64,000 bases of DNA from positions 62,001-126,000 of the forward strand of contig JAEZRE010000017.1 of NCBI GenBank assembly GCA_023412915.1, written 5' to 3'. Position 1 is the first letter of the stretch. Each line of letters starts with the position of its first letter. The notes below the pieces were generated by a model that saw nothing but the letters and a program-made list of their open reading frames with translations, was not told the origin of the DNA and ran no database searches. Position numbers and translations under genes: made by a program. Shown here piece by piece: positions 1 to 7,124 of this stretch. The stretch comes from Bacillota bacterium (lineage in GTDB: Bacteria; Bacillota; Clostridia; Acetivibrionales; DTU013).

Positions 1-108
1 ATGGTCCGGTGTTCCATCGTTTTCTTTATCAATAACCCATGCAAAATAGGTTTTACGCCATAGCCTCAACCCAACAACACTCTTAAACCGGGGCTACTTT
101 TGAACGAT

Positions 109-162
109 AAGAAAAATAAGGTTTCCATCATTCGGTAATTATTACCGAAAGTCTGAAAACCT
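109..162 (-). terminator. Probable intrinsic terminator of the rlmD-type gene
   Basis: Outer arms AGGTTT/AAACCT (119-124 and 157-162) enclose a perfect inner stem TTCGGTAA/TTACCGAA (131-138 and 142-149). Read on the minus strand the structure is followed by TATTTTTCTT. It lies just past the stop codon at 189. The rest of positions 1-188 shows no gene. Confidence 0.55.
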
Positions 163-188
163 CTGATTTCAAGCTATTTACATCCTAT

Positions 189-1742
189 TTATTTATCTTG
201 GCGTGACATCAATACTACCGTCTCCACGTGTCCCGTCCACGGGAACATGTCCACGGGCTGGGCTTCAACGGCCTTGTAGCTACGGCTGTCGAGGTGTTTC
301 AGGTCGCGCGCCAGGGTGGCCGGATTGCAGGAGACATAGACGATCCTTTCGGGTTGCATTTCGGCAAGTAAAGACAGAAGGGATTCCTCGCAGCCCTTCC
401 TGGGAGGATCCAGCACGACGACGTCGGCTCTGACGCCCCTGCTGTAAAGCTCAGGCACGACCTTTTCAGCCTCGCCCGCAATAAATTCGGTGTTTTTAAT
501 TCCATTCAGCGAGGCGTTTTTGCGCGCATCATCTATGGCGGCTTCCACGACTTCAACTCCGTAGACCTTGCGGGCCTTGTCCGACAGGAAAAGCGAAATG
601 GTTCCTATGCCGCAGTAGAGGTCGAATACGGTTTCCGAGCCGGTGAGTCCCGCATATTCGAGGGCTTTGGAGTAAAGTACTTCGGTTTGCACGGGATTGA
701 CCTGGAAAAACGAATGCGGCGAGATCATAAAGCTGTATTTACCGATCGAATCGGTAATGGTTTCGCTGCCATAGAGCAGTATGTTTTCCGTTCCGAGTAT
801 GACATTGGTTCTTTCTTTGTTTATGTTCAGGTAGATGCTTTTTACGGCAGGCGAGCGAGTACCATGTACGATATTGGCTTCTGCAGTATTCGCGGCATCA
901 ATAACCGTCGTATCCGGTGACTCCGGCTTAGCCGGTGTATTCGATGAATCCGGTTTATCCTGCGTTTTAGGCGCGTTTATTATACCCCCGCTCACCGCGG
1001 CATCCGTTTTACTCCCCCATCCTTGCGTCAGGTCGGCCCCGGTCAGCCTTTTTACCAGCTCCTCCGCGGCGCCGCCGGGCAGCGCCCCGCCATTGACGAC
1101 AAGCACGACCATAACCTCGCCCGTATGAAAACCGACGCGTGTGACAATATGGCGAATCAGACCTTTTCCCGTTGCTTCATTATAAACCGGTATACGCTTG
1201 TCGATAATAAACTGCCTGACGATCATTCGAATGCTGTTGCTGACGGTATCCTGTATGCCGCACTCTTCCGAATCGATGACATCATGCGAACGGGCGGCAT
1301 AGAAGCCTGTGACGATGTTTTCGCCCGACACGGCCACGGGATATTGCGCCTTGTTCCTGTAATTCAAGGGATTGCTCATTCCGAGGGTATCATGTACGAG
1401 GACATCCTTCAGACCACCCAGCCGCTCCAGATTATCCCGGACCAGCTTCGTCTTGAAGGCAAGCTGCGCGCCATAATCCATATGCTGCAGGCTGCAGCCT
1501 CCGCAGCGCTTGTATTCGCTGCAGAAGGGCTCTATCCTTGCAGGCGAGGGATTAATTATGGAAATCAGCTTACCGACGGCATAGGTCTTATTTAACTTGA
1601 TTATCCTGATCTGTGCACGCTCGCCTTCTATAACACCGTCCGTAAAAACAGCCAGGCCGTCGATCCTGCCCACGCCTTGCCCTTCGTGCGTCATTCCTGT
1701 TATATCTATCTCATAATTTTTGTTTTTTTCAACGATTGACAT
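189..1742 (-). CDS. rlmD: 23S rRNA (uracil-5-)-methyltransferase, RlmD/RumA family
   Basis: SAM-dependent RNA m5U methyltransferase of 517 aa acting on 23S rRNA. An N-terminal TRAM-like RNA-binding domain is followed by the iron-sulfur cysteines C74, C80, C83 and C161, the SAM motif FDLYCGIGTISLFL, the DPPRKG motif and the catalytic cysteine C472 in VSCNPATLARDL. The ATG at 1742 is preferred over an in-frame GTG at 1754, because AGGTGG lies 8 bases before the ATG and overlaps the GTG. Family members are usually about 450-460 aa. The excess is a Pro/Thr/Ala/Asp-rich insert at about residues 237-299, between the central and catalytic domains. Firmicutes carry several paralogs, so the exact target uridine (RlmD or RlmCD type) is not certain. 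Confidence 0.9.
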   Translation of the reverse strand: MSIVEKNKNYEIDITGMTHEGQGVGRIDGLAVFTDGVIEGERAQIRIIKLNKTYAVGKLISIINPSPARIEPFCSEYKRCGGCSLQHMDYGAQLAFKTKLVRDNLERLGGLKDVLVHDTLGMSNPLNYRNKAQYPVAVSGENIVTGFYAARSHDVIDSEECGIQDTVSNSIRMIVRQFIIDKRIPVYNEATGKGLIRHIVTRVGFHTGEVMVVLVVNGGALPGGAAEELVKRLTGADLTQGWGSKTDAAVSGGIINAPKTQDKPDSSNTPAKPESPDTTVIDAANTAEANIVHGTRSPAVKSIYLNINKERTNVILGTENILLYGSETITDSIGKYSFMISPHSFFQVNPVQTEVLYSKALEYAGLTGSETVFDLYCGIGTISLFLSDKARKVYGVEVVEAAIDDARKNASLNGIKNTEFIAGEAEKVVPELYSRGVRADVVVLDPPRKGCEESLLSLLAEMQPERIVYVSCNPATLARDLKHLDSRSYKAVEAQPVDMFPWTGHVETVVLMSRQDK

Positions 1743-1821
1743 TTGAGTAACCACCTAACATTAATTTGCTTGATTAATTTCATTAAAATACATAGCAATC
1801 ATCATATCCCGGGCGATAAGC

Positions 1822-1849
1822 AAAAAAATTGCCCCAGATCCGAGGGGCA
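1822..1849 (-). terminator. Intrinsic terminator downstream of the chemotaxis receptor gene
   Basis: On the minus strand a TGCCCC/GGGGCA stem (1844-1849 with 1830-1835) with an 8-base loop is followed by ATTTTTTT. It ends transcription coming from the receptor gene. The rest of the 312-base gap 1743-2054 holds only a short dyad, GCGTTC-CCG-GAACGC at 2036-2050, and no supported gene. Confidence 0.8.
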
Positions 1850-2054
1850 GCACAATATATCAGATAGAATCAGTATGCCATATGGTTATTGTTCCATATT
1901 CAACCAATTATATTCATTCTTCGGGAAATATGTACCCGTTAACGACACATTTATGCATTGAGGCATGTGGCTTGGCCAACCGCCAATTCTCATTCGGCCC
2001 TGCCCAGGCCGCCCATTCATGCCCTGAAGTATTATGCGTTCCCGGAACGCCATG

Positions 2055-4505
2055 CTACACCTTGAAGCGTTCGAGCAGGCTGTTGAGCGTCCCTGCAACC
2101 TCGTCGAGCTTTGCGGTCATCGTTTCCATCTCTTTCATGGTCTTTTGCTGCAAGGCCAGATCTTCATCGATCTCATCGCGCGAAGCGACCGTCTGGCTGG
2201 CAGCCTTCGCGAGCGTATCTATCGTCCCGATCAGTTCGGCCGTATTGTCCTGCTTTGCCCTGACCGCGTTTGCAGTTTCCTTCAGAGTCACCACGATATT
2301 GTTGATTGTTCCTGTGATCTCGAGTATACTGCCCCTCGCTTCGTTGATCTTGCCTACGCCCTCGTCCACGCTGCTGACGCCATCGCCTATACGGTCCACT
2401 GCAAACTGAATCCTGCCCTGTATCTCGCTGATGAGCGCTTTGATCTCATGTGCCGCTTTATTGCTGCCTTCGGAAAGCTTTCTTATCTCATCCGCCAGGA
2501 CGGTGAAGCCCTTTCCCTGCTGACCTGCCCTGGCCGCTTCTATCGCCGCGTTCAATGCCAGAAGGTTCGTCTTGGACGCTATCTCCGTTATTGTATTTGT
2601 GATGACGCCGATCTTGCTCGACGAATCCTCGAGTTCATTGATGGAATCGGCTATCTGCCTTACCGTTTCCGTAACGTTGCGTATTACTTCTTCCGCTTCC
2701 TGAACCGATTTCTCACCGGATGCGGCTATTTCGATCGCCTTCATGCCGTCTTCGACCGCTTTACCGGTAGTCAGCGCGAGGCTGTCCGCGTCTTCTGCGG
2801 CAGCTGCCTTCCCGGCCCCGGCCGCGGGATGCTTGGCCCCGTTGACGAGGTTGTCCATTATATTCCTTATACCGCTAGAGACCTTTCCTGCATTTTCGCG
2901 ACTGTGAGCGAACAGGTCTGCAAGAGCCTTCCTCAGAACGCCTATATCGCCCGAGGTACTCTTTACCTGCTCAAGCATTTTCTGCTGGCCGTCAAGTACG
3001 ATATTGACCCTGGAGCCAAGCTCTCCGAGTTCATCCTTGCGTTTATTCTCAACCCTGTCCGTAAGGTCTCCTCTTCCAGCCTTTTCAAGCAGCTTCGTCA
3101 TGCTGCGGATAGGACTCAGTATATTCCTCGAAAGCCACAGAGCGGCCAGCATTCCGATCAGCAGTGACAGGAAGGCAATTATCGCAAGCGCTGCTATAAG
3201 TTCCTTTTTAAGGTTTCTGGATTTTTCTATATCACTTGCAAGATAGCTTTTATACGCCGACTCCAACGAATCGAGCAGTTGGGTCTGTTGGCTGTAAAGA
3301 TCGTCGGACTCGCTATAGCTTCCGGCCAACCCGCTATCCTCCGCCGCGGCTCTTGCTGCAGCTGTGGCATCATAAGCCTTTGCGAGCGTACTGCAGGCGG
3401 CTGAAGCATCCGCGGCTGCCGGGGCGTTTTTTGCAGTGAGTAACGGCTGGAGCTGCTTTAACAAATCGGAAGCACTTTGAAGCTGTGAGCCGAAATCGCC
3501 GGTGGTTCCCCCATCGATGGCAAATGCGGAAACAGCCTTGCTGTAACCATCCCTTGTCTGCTCCAGTGCGGTATCGATAAGCGTCAGTTTTTTAAGGGCC
3601 CCTGTGAGAGCCGAGGCCAAAAGCCTGTTCAATATCGTCTGTGCATCTGTGTTACTTCGCAGCGCTCCTTCCAGATACGAACTTACAGTATCGGCCAACG
3701 CGCTGTCATAGACGGCCGCCGCCTCCTGTTCCTGCAAAGCTGGAACGTCTGACTGCCGGACTGAATTTCCGTCCGACGACAGAGCCTGACCGGCTTTCAA
3801 TGAGGATAGTTCCTGACGAAGTTCCGCAACCTGCACCTCGAGTGACTTTTTATCTGAAACGAGCCGAGAATTTGCCGAAGCCGCGTTCTCATATGCTCCA
3901 AGCACATTCGCGAGGGCCGCCGCCAGACTATCCAGAGCGGTCCGCTGCTCCGCGCTCAGAGTACCGAGCCCTGCAATATCGGCATGCTGCAGACCGGCAG
4001 TCGCATCGACCTGCTCCTGTATCAATTTCCTGAGTTCCAGTTCTTTTGATATCAACTCGTCATACTGCTTGCCGAAATCTGCAAACAGCCGCTCATATTC
4101 GGTGCGATCCGATTTTTTGACAGCTTCTGTAATTTTTGTTTTGTATGCCTCGGTATACTGACCGTTAAGTTCCTTCAATTCCTCAAGAACTGCTTTTTCC
4201 TTGTTTTCCGACTGATTTGACAGCTCATCGATCAAACCTGCCAGATTTCCGCTGTTTTTTTCGAATTCTTCGGAAGATGACGCGCCAAGGCTGACAACGC
4301 TTCCTGCAACCAGCTTCTGCTGTGCAGCCAAAAGGTCCTTGATCCCCCGGACACCGGCAACGCGCGAATTATTGCTGTCCGCTCTCGCAGCGATCCCCGC
4401 AACAACAAAAGTATATCCGCCGTATGAAACCGCCAGCGCTAAAATTGAACAGATCAGAACAGTAACAATGAAAGCCAGGATCAATTTTGCCTTAATTTTT
4501 ATCAT
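2055..4505 (-). CDS. Methyl-accepting chemotaxis protein
   Basis: Transmembrane chemoreceptor of 816 aa that would signal to CheA/CheW. It has an N-terminal membrane segment at about residues 5-28 and a large helical extracellular region to about 435. A second membrane segment (IAALAIIAFLSLLIGMLAAL) follows, then a HAMP domain and a cytoplasmic signalling coiled coil with the conserved tip EIASKTNLLALNAAIEAARA. The start ATG at 4505 is chosen because GGAG at 4515-4518 abuts the alternative ATG at 4514 but sits 9 bases from 4505. The sensor region is long and rich in Ala, Ser and Gln, and no ligand domain was recognised, so the stimulus is unknown. No che genes lie nearby, so it is an orphan receptor. 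No C-terminal tether pentapeptide is seen. Confidence 0.93.
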   Translation of the reverse strand: MIKIKAKLILAFIVTVLICSILALAVSYGGYTFVVAGIAARADSNNSRVAGVRGIKDLLAAQQKLVAGSVVSLGASSSEEFEKNSGNLAGLIDELSNQSENKEKAVLEELKELNGQYTEAYKTKITEAVKKSDRTEYERLFADFGKQYDELISKELELRKLIQEQVDATAGLQHADIAGLGTLSAEQRTALDSLAAALANVLGAYENAASANSRLVSDKKSLEVQVAELRQELSSLKAGQALSSDGNSVRQSDVPALQEQEAAAVYDSALADTVSSYLEGALRSNTDAQTILNRLLASALTGALKKLTLIDTALEQTRDGYSKAVSAFAIDGGTTGDFGSQLQSASDLLKQLQPLLTAKNAPAAADASAACSTLAKAYDATAAARAAAEDSGLAGSYSESDDLYSQQTQLLDSLESAYKSYLASDIEKSRNLKKELIAALAIIAFLSLLIGMLAALWLSRNILSPIRSMTKLLEKAGRGDLTDRVENKRKDELGELGSRVNIVLDGQQKMLEQVKSTSGDIGVLRKALADLFAHSRENAGKVSSGIRNIMDNLVNGAKHPAAGAGKAAAAEDADSLALTTGKAVEDGMKAIEIAASGEKSVQEAEEVIRNVTETVRQIADSINELEDSSSKIGVITNTITEIASKTNLLALNAAIEAARAGQQGKGFTVLADEIRKLSEGSNKAAHEIKALISEIQGRIQFAVDRIGDGVSSVDEGVGKINEARGSILEITGTINNIVVTLKETANAVRAKQDNTAELIGTIDTLAKAASQTVASRDEIDEDLALQQKTMKEMETMTAKLDEVAGTLNSLLERFKV

Positions 4506-4617
4506 GCATTTCATCTCCGCTATTATCTGAAGAGTAGGAATATTCGAGCAGAAAGCATATATCTGTATATAATTCGATATAATAATACAAAATCCTTCTT
4601 GCTACAGCAATAATTGA

Positions 4618-4646
4618 TTGACTTTCAGGTTCATATCATTTATAAA
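4618..4646 (+). promoter_or_regulatory. Sigma-A promoter of the M23 peptidase-bactofilin pair
   Basis: TTGACT (4618-4623), a 17-base spacer and TATAAA (4641-4646). The predicted start of transcription is near 4653, giving a leader of about 130 bases that is rich in A and T runs. The remainder of 4506-4784 shows no gene. Confidence 0.6.
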
Positions 4647-4784
4647 TAATAAAGTGATAAAATTTTCCGGGAAAAAAGGATTTTTGGTTTTTTTGTAGAA
4701 TATTATTATAAGCCTTTTTTTCTGGCCATCACTGTACAAAAGATAAATATGAACCAAGTTATCATTGATACAGGACGGTTGGAT

Positions 4785-5729
4785 ATGGATAAGGGTAAGG
4801 GTAAAGCAAAAAAAAGCGAAAAAAAATATCTTTCGATCGTATTGGTGCCGCATTCGTCCAGTCACGTAAAGGTATTACGGTTCAACGCATTTTATACCAA
4901 GCTTGCAGTATCGACTCTTCTGCTAACCGCAATTTTCATTTGCGGCGGCCTTTACATTTCCCGTATGCTTGAAGAAAACAGATCTCTTCGGCAGAACCTC
5001 AATGAGCTCTATAGTACGAATACCGAACAGCGCCAGATAATCGAAGAAAAATCGGGTGAAATCGATAAACTCAAAAAAGACAGCGCCGATTTCAATGAGA
5101 TAGTAAACGACAAAATCGAACAATTTACCGAACAATATAATAAAATAACGGATGATTATATAGCAAAACAGAAAACCAAAAGCAGCCGTTCAGGCGAAAG
5201 AACCGAGACCTCCTTCACCAAAGACATGAGCGCGCTGAAGGATACGCTTGATAGTATGAGCGGCGTTTACAGCCGTTCTGGGCTTCCTGTCGCCGACCTT
5301 TCCAAAGCCGAGGCTAAAATATCGGCATTCATGGAAACCGTTCCGACACTTTGGCCCGCCATTGGACGGATCACGGATGACTTCGGCTACAGGAAGGATC
5401 CTTTTACAAGAAGGACAAAATATCATGAAGGGATCGATATAGGCTCCGATTATGGCTCCAACATCAGAGCCGCCGCCGGTGGAACGGTTACTTTCGCGCA
5501 ATATACCGGAGGCACCGGACGTACGGTCATAATAAATCATGGCCGCGGTCTTACATCAGTCTACGGACACGCGTCAAAAATATTGGTCAAAGCAGGCCAG
5601 GTAGTAAAAAAGGGAGACGTCATAGCGAAGGTCGGCAGCTCAGGCCGAAGCACAGGCCCGCATCTGCATTTCCAGGTGATGCTGTACGGTTCTCCTGTCG
5701 ATCCGCTGCAATATTTGGATGTAAAATAA
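4785..5729 (+). CDS. M23 family peptidoglycan endopeptidase, membrane-anchored
   Basis: Zinc metallopeptidase of the LytM/M23 family, expected to cut peptidoglycan cross-bridges or stems outside the membrane. The 314-aa protein has a Lys-rich cytoplasmic N terminus, one membrane segment (about residues 37-60), a coiled coil (about 62-130) and a C-terminal M23 domain. Zinc and catalytic residues H214, D218 (HEGID), H293 and H295 (HLHF) are all present, so it should be active. The ATG at 4785 follows AGGACGG at a suitable distance. An ATG at 4749 would add 12 residues but has no Shine-Dalgarno sequence. The bactofilin gene follows after 34 bases, a pairing seen in many bacteria where the scaffold positions the hydrolase. 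Confidence 0.93.
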   Translation: MDKGKGKAKKSEKKYLSIVLVPHSSSHVKVLRFNAFYTKLAVSTLLLTAIFICGGLYISRMLEENRSLRQNLNELYSTNTEQRQIIEEKSGEIDKLKKDSADFNEIVNDKIEQFTEQYNKITDDYIAKQKTKSSRSGERTETSFTKDMSALKDTLDSMSGVYSRSGLPVADLSKAEAKISAFMETVPTLWPAIGRITDDFGYRKDPFTRRTKYHEGIDIGSDYGSNIRAAAGGTVTFAQYTGGTGRTVIINHGRGLTSVYGHASKILVKAGQVVKKGDVIAKVGSSGRSTGPHLHFQVMLYGSPVDPLQYLDVK

Positions 5730-5763
5730 CAAATATAGTTTTCAAGTGACAAGGGGGAGCGTT

Positions 5764-6207
5764 ATGTTTGGCAAGAATGCAGGTTTCCGTGACGGGGTCG
5801 ATACAATCATAGGTTCGACTACTATATTTACAGGCAATATAGAGGGCGAGGGCACCGTAAGAGTGGACGGCAGAGTAGTCGGAGACCTGAAGGTATCCGG
5901 CGATGTTTACGTAGGCGACAATGCGACGATCAAGGGCAGTATCGAAGCCGCCAATGTTCACCTTTCCGGTTCCGTCGAAGGTAATATAACGGCAAGGGGA
6001 CTGCTGAAGATCCTCTCCTCGGCAAAGCTCTACGGCGATATTCATGTCAACAGCTTCGTAGCAGACGAGGGCGCTCTCTTCCAGGGAAAGTGCGACATGC
6101 TCGATGTAAAGGCAGCTGAAACTACTGCGGAAACTGTCGCCGTAAAGTCCCATAAGAGCTATAAAAAGAGCAATGTGCTAGAAGACGTTTATGATGAAAA
6201 GAAATAA
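5764..6207 (+). CDS. Bactofilin (polymer-forming cytoskeletal protein)
   Basis: Small beta-helical scaffold protein of 147 aa that polymerises without nucleotide and often sits on the membrane to position cell-wall enzymes. The central repeats (GSTTIFTGNIEGEGTVRVDG, then IKGSIEAANVHLSGSVEGNI and AKLYGDIHVNSF) show the bactofilin glycine and hydrophobic spacing. The tails are short and charged, ending in a Lys-rich stretch. The start is ATG 5764 behind AAGGGGGAG. An in-frame GTG at 5746 lies upstream of that signal. It is almost certainly cotranscribed with the M23 peptidase upstream and ended by the hairpin at 6289. A scaffold role for that peptidase is inference. Confidence 0.93.
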   Translation: MFGKNAGFRDGVDTIIGSTTIFTGNIEGEGTVRVDGRVVGDLKVSGDVYVGDNATIKGSIEAANVHLSGSVEGNITARGLLKILSSAKLYGDIHVNSFVADEGALFQGKCDMLDVKAAETTAETVAVKSHKSYKKSNVLEDVYDEKK

Positions 6208-6288
6208 GTGAGCAAGTGCAGCAGATCGCTTTGTGAAACCAGGACCGCAATACTGACAAGCAAGGCTGTAATGGCCAGACGGAGCAGC

Positions 6289-6318
6289 AGACGGAAACGT
6301 CTGAGGTTCCGTCTTTTT
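6289..6318 (+). terminator. Intrinsic terminator after the bactofilin gene
   Basis: A perfect 8-bp stem AGACGGAA/TTCCGTCT (6289-6296 with 6307-6314) is followed by TTTT. It closes the M23-bactofilin unit. Confidence 0.75.
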
Positions 6319-6443
6319 ATGTACCACCATCTTCGGTAGAGAACGCTGTTTCTGAACATGGAAACACCCCCATACTACCTCTGATACCTGTATATTCCGG
6401 GAGTGTTCATTTGGTTACAGCTTTAATAAAATATTTTTGAGAG

Positions 6444-6911
6444 TCAGCTTTGGATTTTGGCCTGTATGAGTATATCCATTGCCATGTACCTTTTCAGAGC
6501 CGTTTCCATCTGGATGTATACGTCCTCGAGGAACAGGCTGTACAGCCCCGGGTCTTCTATAAAATATTTGCTTTCAAGCGCTCTGTCAAGCATACTGCAG
6601 ATTTTCTTCTGCACTTCCTTGTCCTCGAGCACCTTCATATTTCTGTCTTTTGCTATGACCAGCCTGAGCAGCGAGGGTATGCGAAGCGCCGGCGACTCCT
6701 GCTCCTGTTCGAGCCCCAGCAGAGTATCCACTTCTATATCGAGCGCCTGTGCGATCTTTAGCATTACTTTAAGATTCGGATTGGCTTTCTTTCCATTTTC
6801 GAGCTGGGAAAGGTACCCTGGTGAAATTCCTACCTCCCTGGCAAAATCAACGAGAGATATATTTTTTTCTCCCCTCTTCGCTTTTATGATTTCCCCTGCC
6901 TTTATCCTCAA
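6444..6911 (-). CDS. XRE-family transcriptional regulator
   Basis: DNA-binding protein of 155 aa. An N-terminal HTH_3 domain occupies residues 1-65 (SLVDFAREVGISPGYLSQLE, with the recognition helix around SPGYLSQLENGK). A helical C-terminal part of about 90 residues has no recognised domain and may dimerise. The start is TTG at 6911, fixed by AAGGGGGG six bases upstream and the lack of an ATG there. The gene is divergent from the penicillin-binding protein gene, sharing a 213-base region that contains that gene's promoter. Control of the neighbour, or autoregulation, is possible but unproven. Confidence 0.85.
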   Translation of the reverse strand: MRIKAGEIIKAKRGEKNISLVDFAREVGISPGYLSQLENGKKANPNLKVMLKIAQALDIEVDTLLGLEQEQESPALRIPSLLRLVIAKDRNMKVLEDKEVQKKICSMLDRALESKYFIEDPGLYSLFLEDVYIQMETALKRYMAMDILIQAKIQS

Positions 6912-6986
6912 ACGGATCCCCCCTTAATGCCGGTCATAATTCCATTGTACAGAATTGTGCGGGTCATTTCAATTATTCCCTTCGTT

Positions 6987-7015
6987 TTGCAGGGAATCTG
7001 CATTTGTGTTATAAT
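6987..7015 (+). promoter_or_regulatory. Sigma-A promoter of the penicillin-binding protein gene
   Basis: TTGCAG (6987-6992), a 17-base spacer and a perfect TATAAT (7010-7015). Transcription would start near 7022, about 100 bases before the ATG at 7125. Confidence 0.7.
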
Positions 7016-7124
7016 TGATAGCATCTTTTGGCATAGGGAACAAAGGGCTGCTTAAAAAAGTCTAATTTCTGTTCAGATAGAACTTAAACAGCGGCCTATA
7101 AGCAGGTAAATAAGGAGGACGTAA

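Noticed and set aside
897..1060. Possible frameshift or two-gene fusion in the methyltransferase at its Pro/Thr-rich insert
   Set aside because: The frame is continuous and motifs on both sides belong to one enzyme in the right order, so it is an insert and not a broken gene.
2034..3167. Long plus-strand reading frame of 377 codons opposite the chemotaxis receptor signalling domain
   Set aside because: Shadow caused by codon bias in the receptor gene; the translated product is Arg/Cys-rich and resembles nothing.
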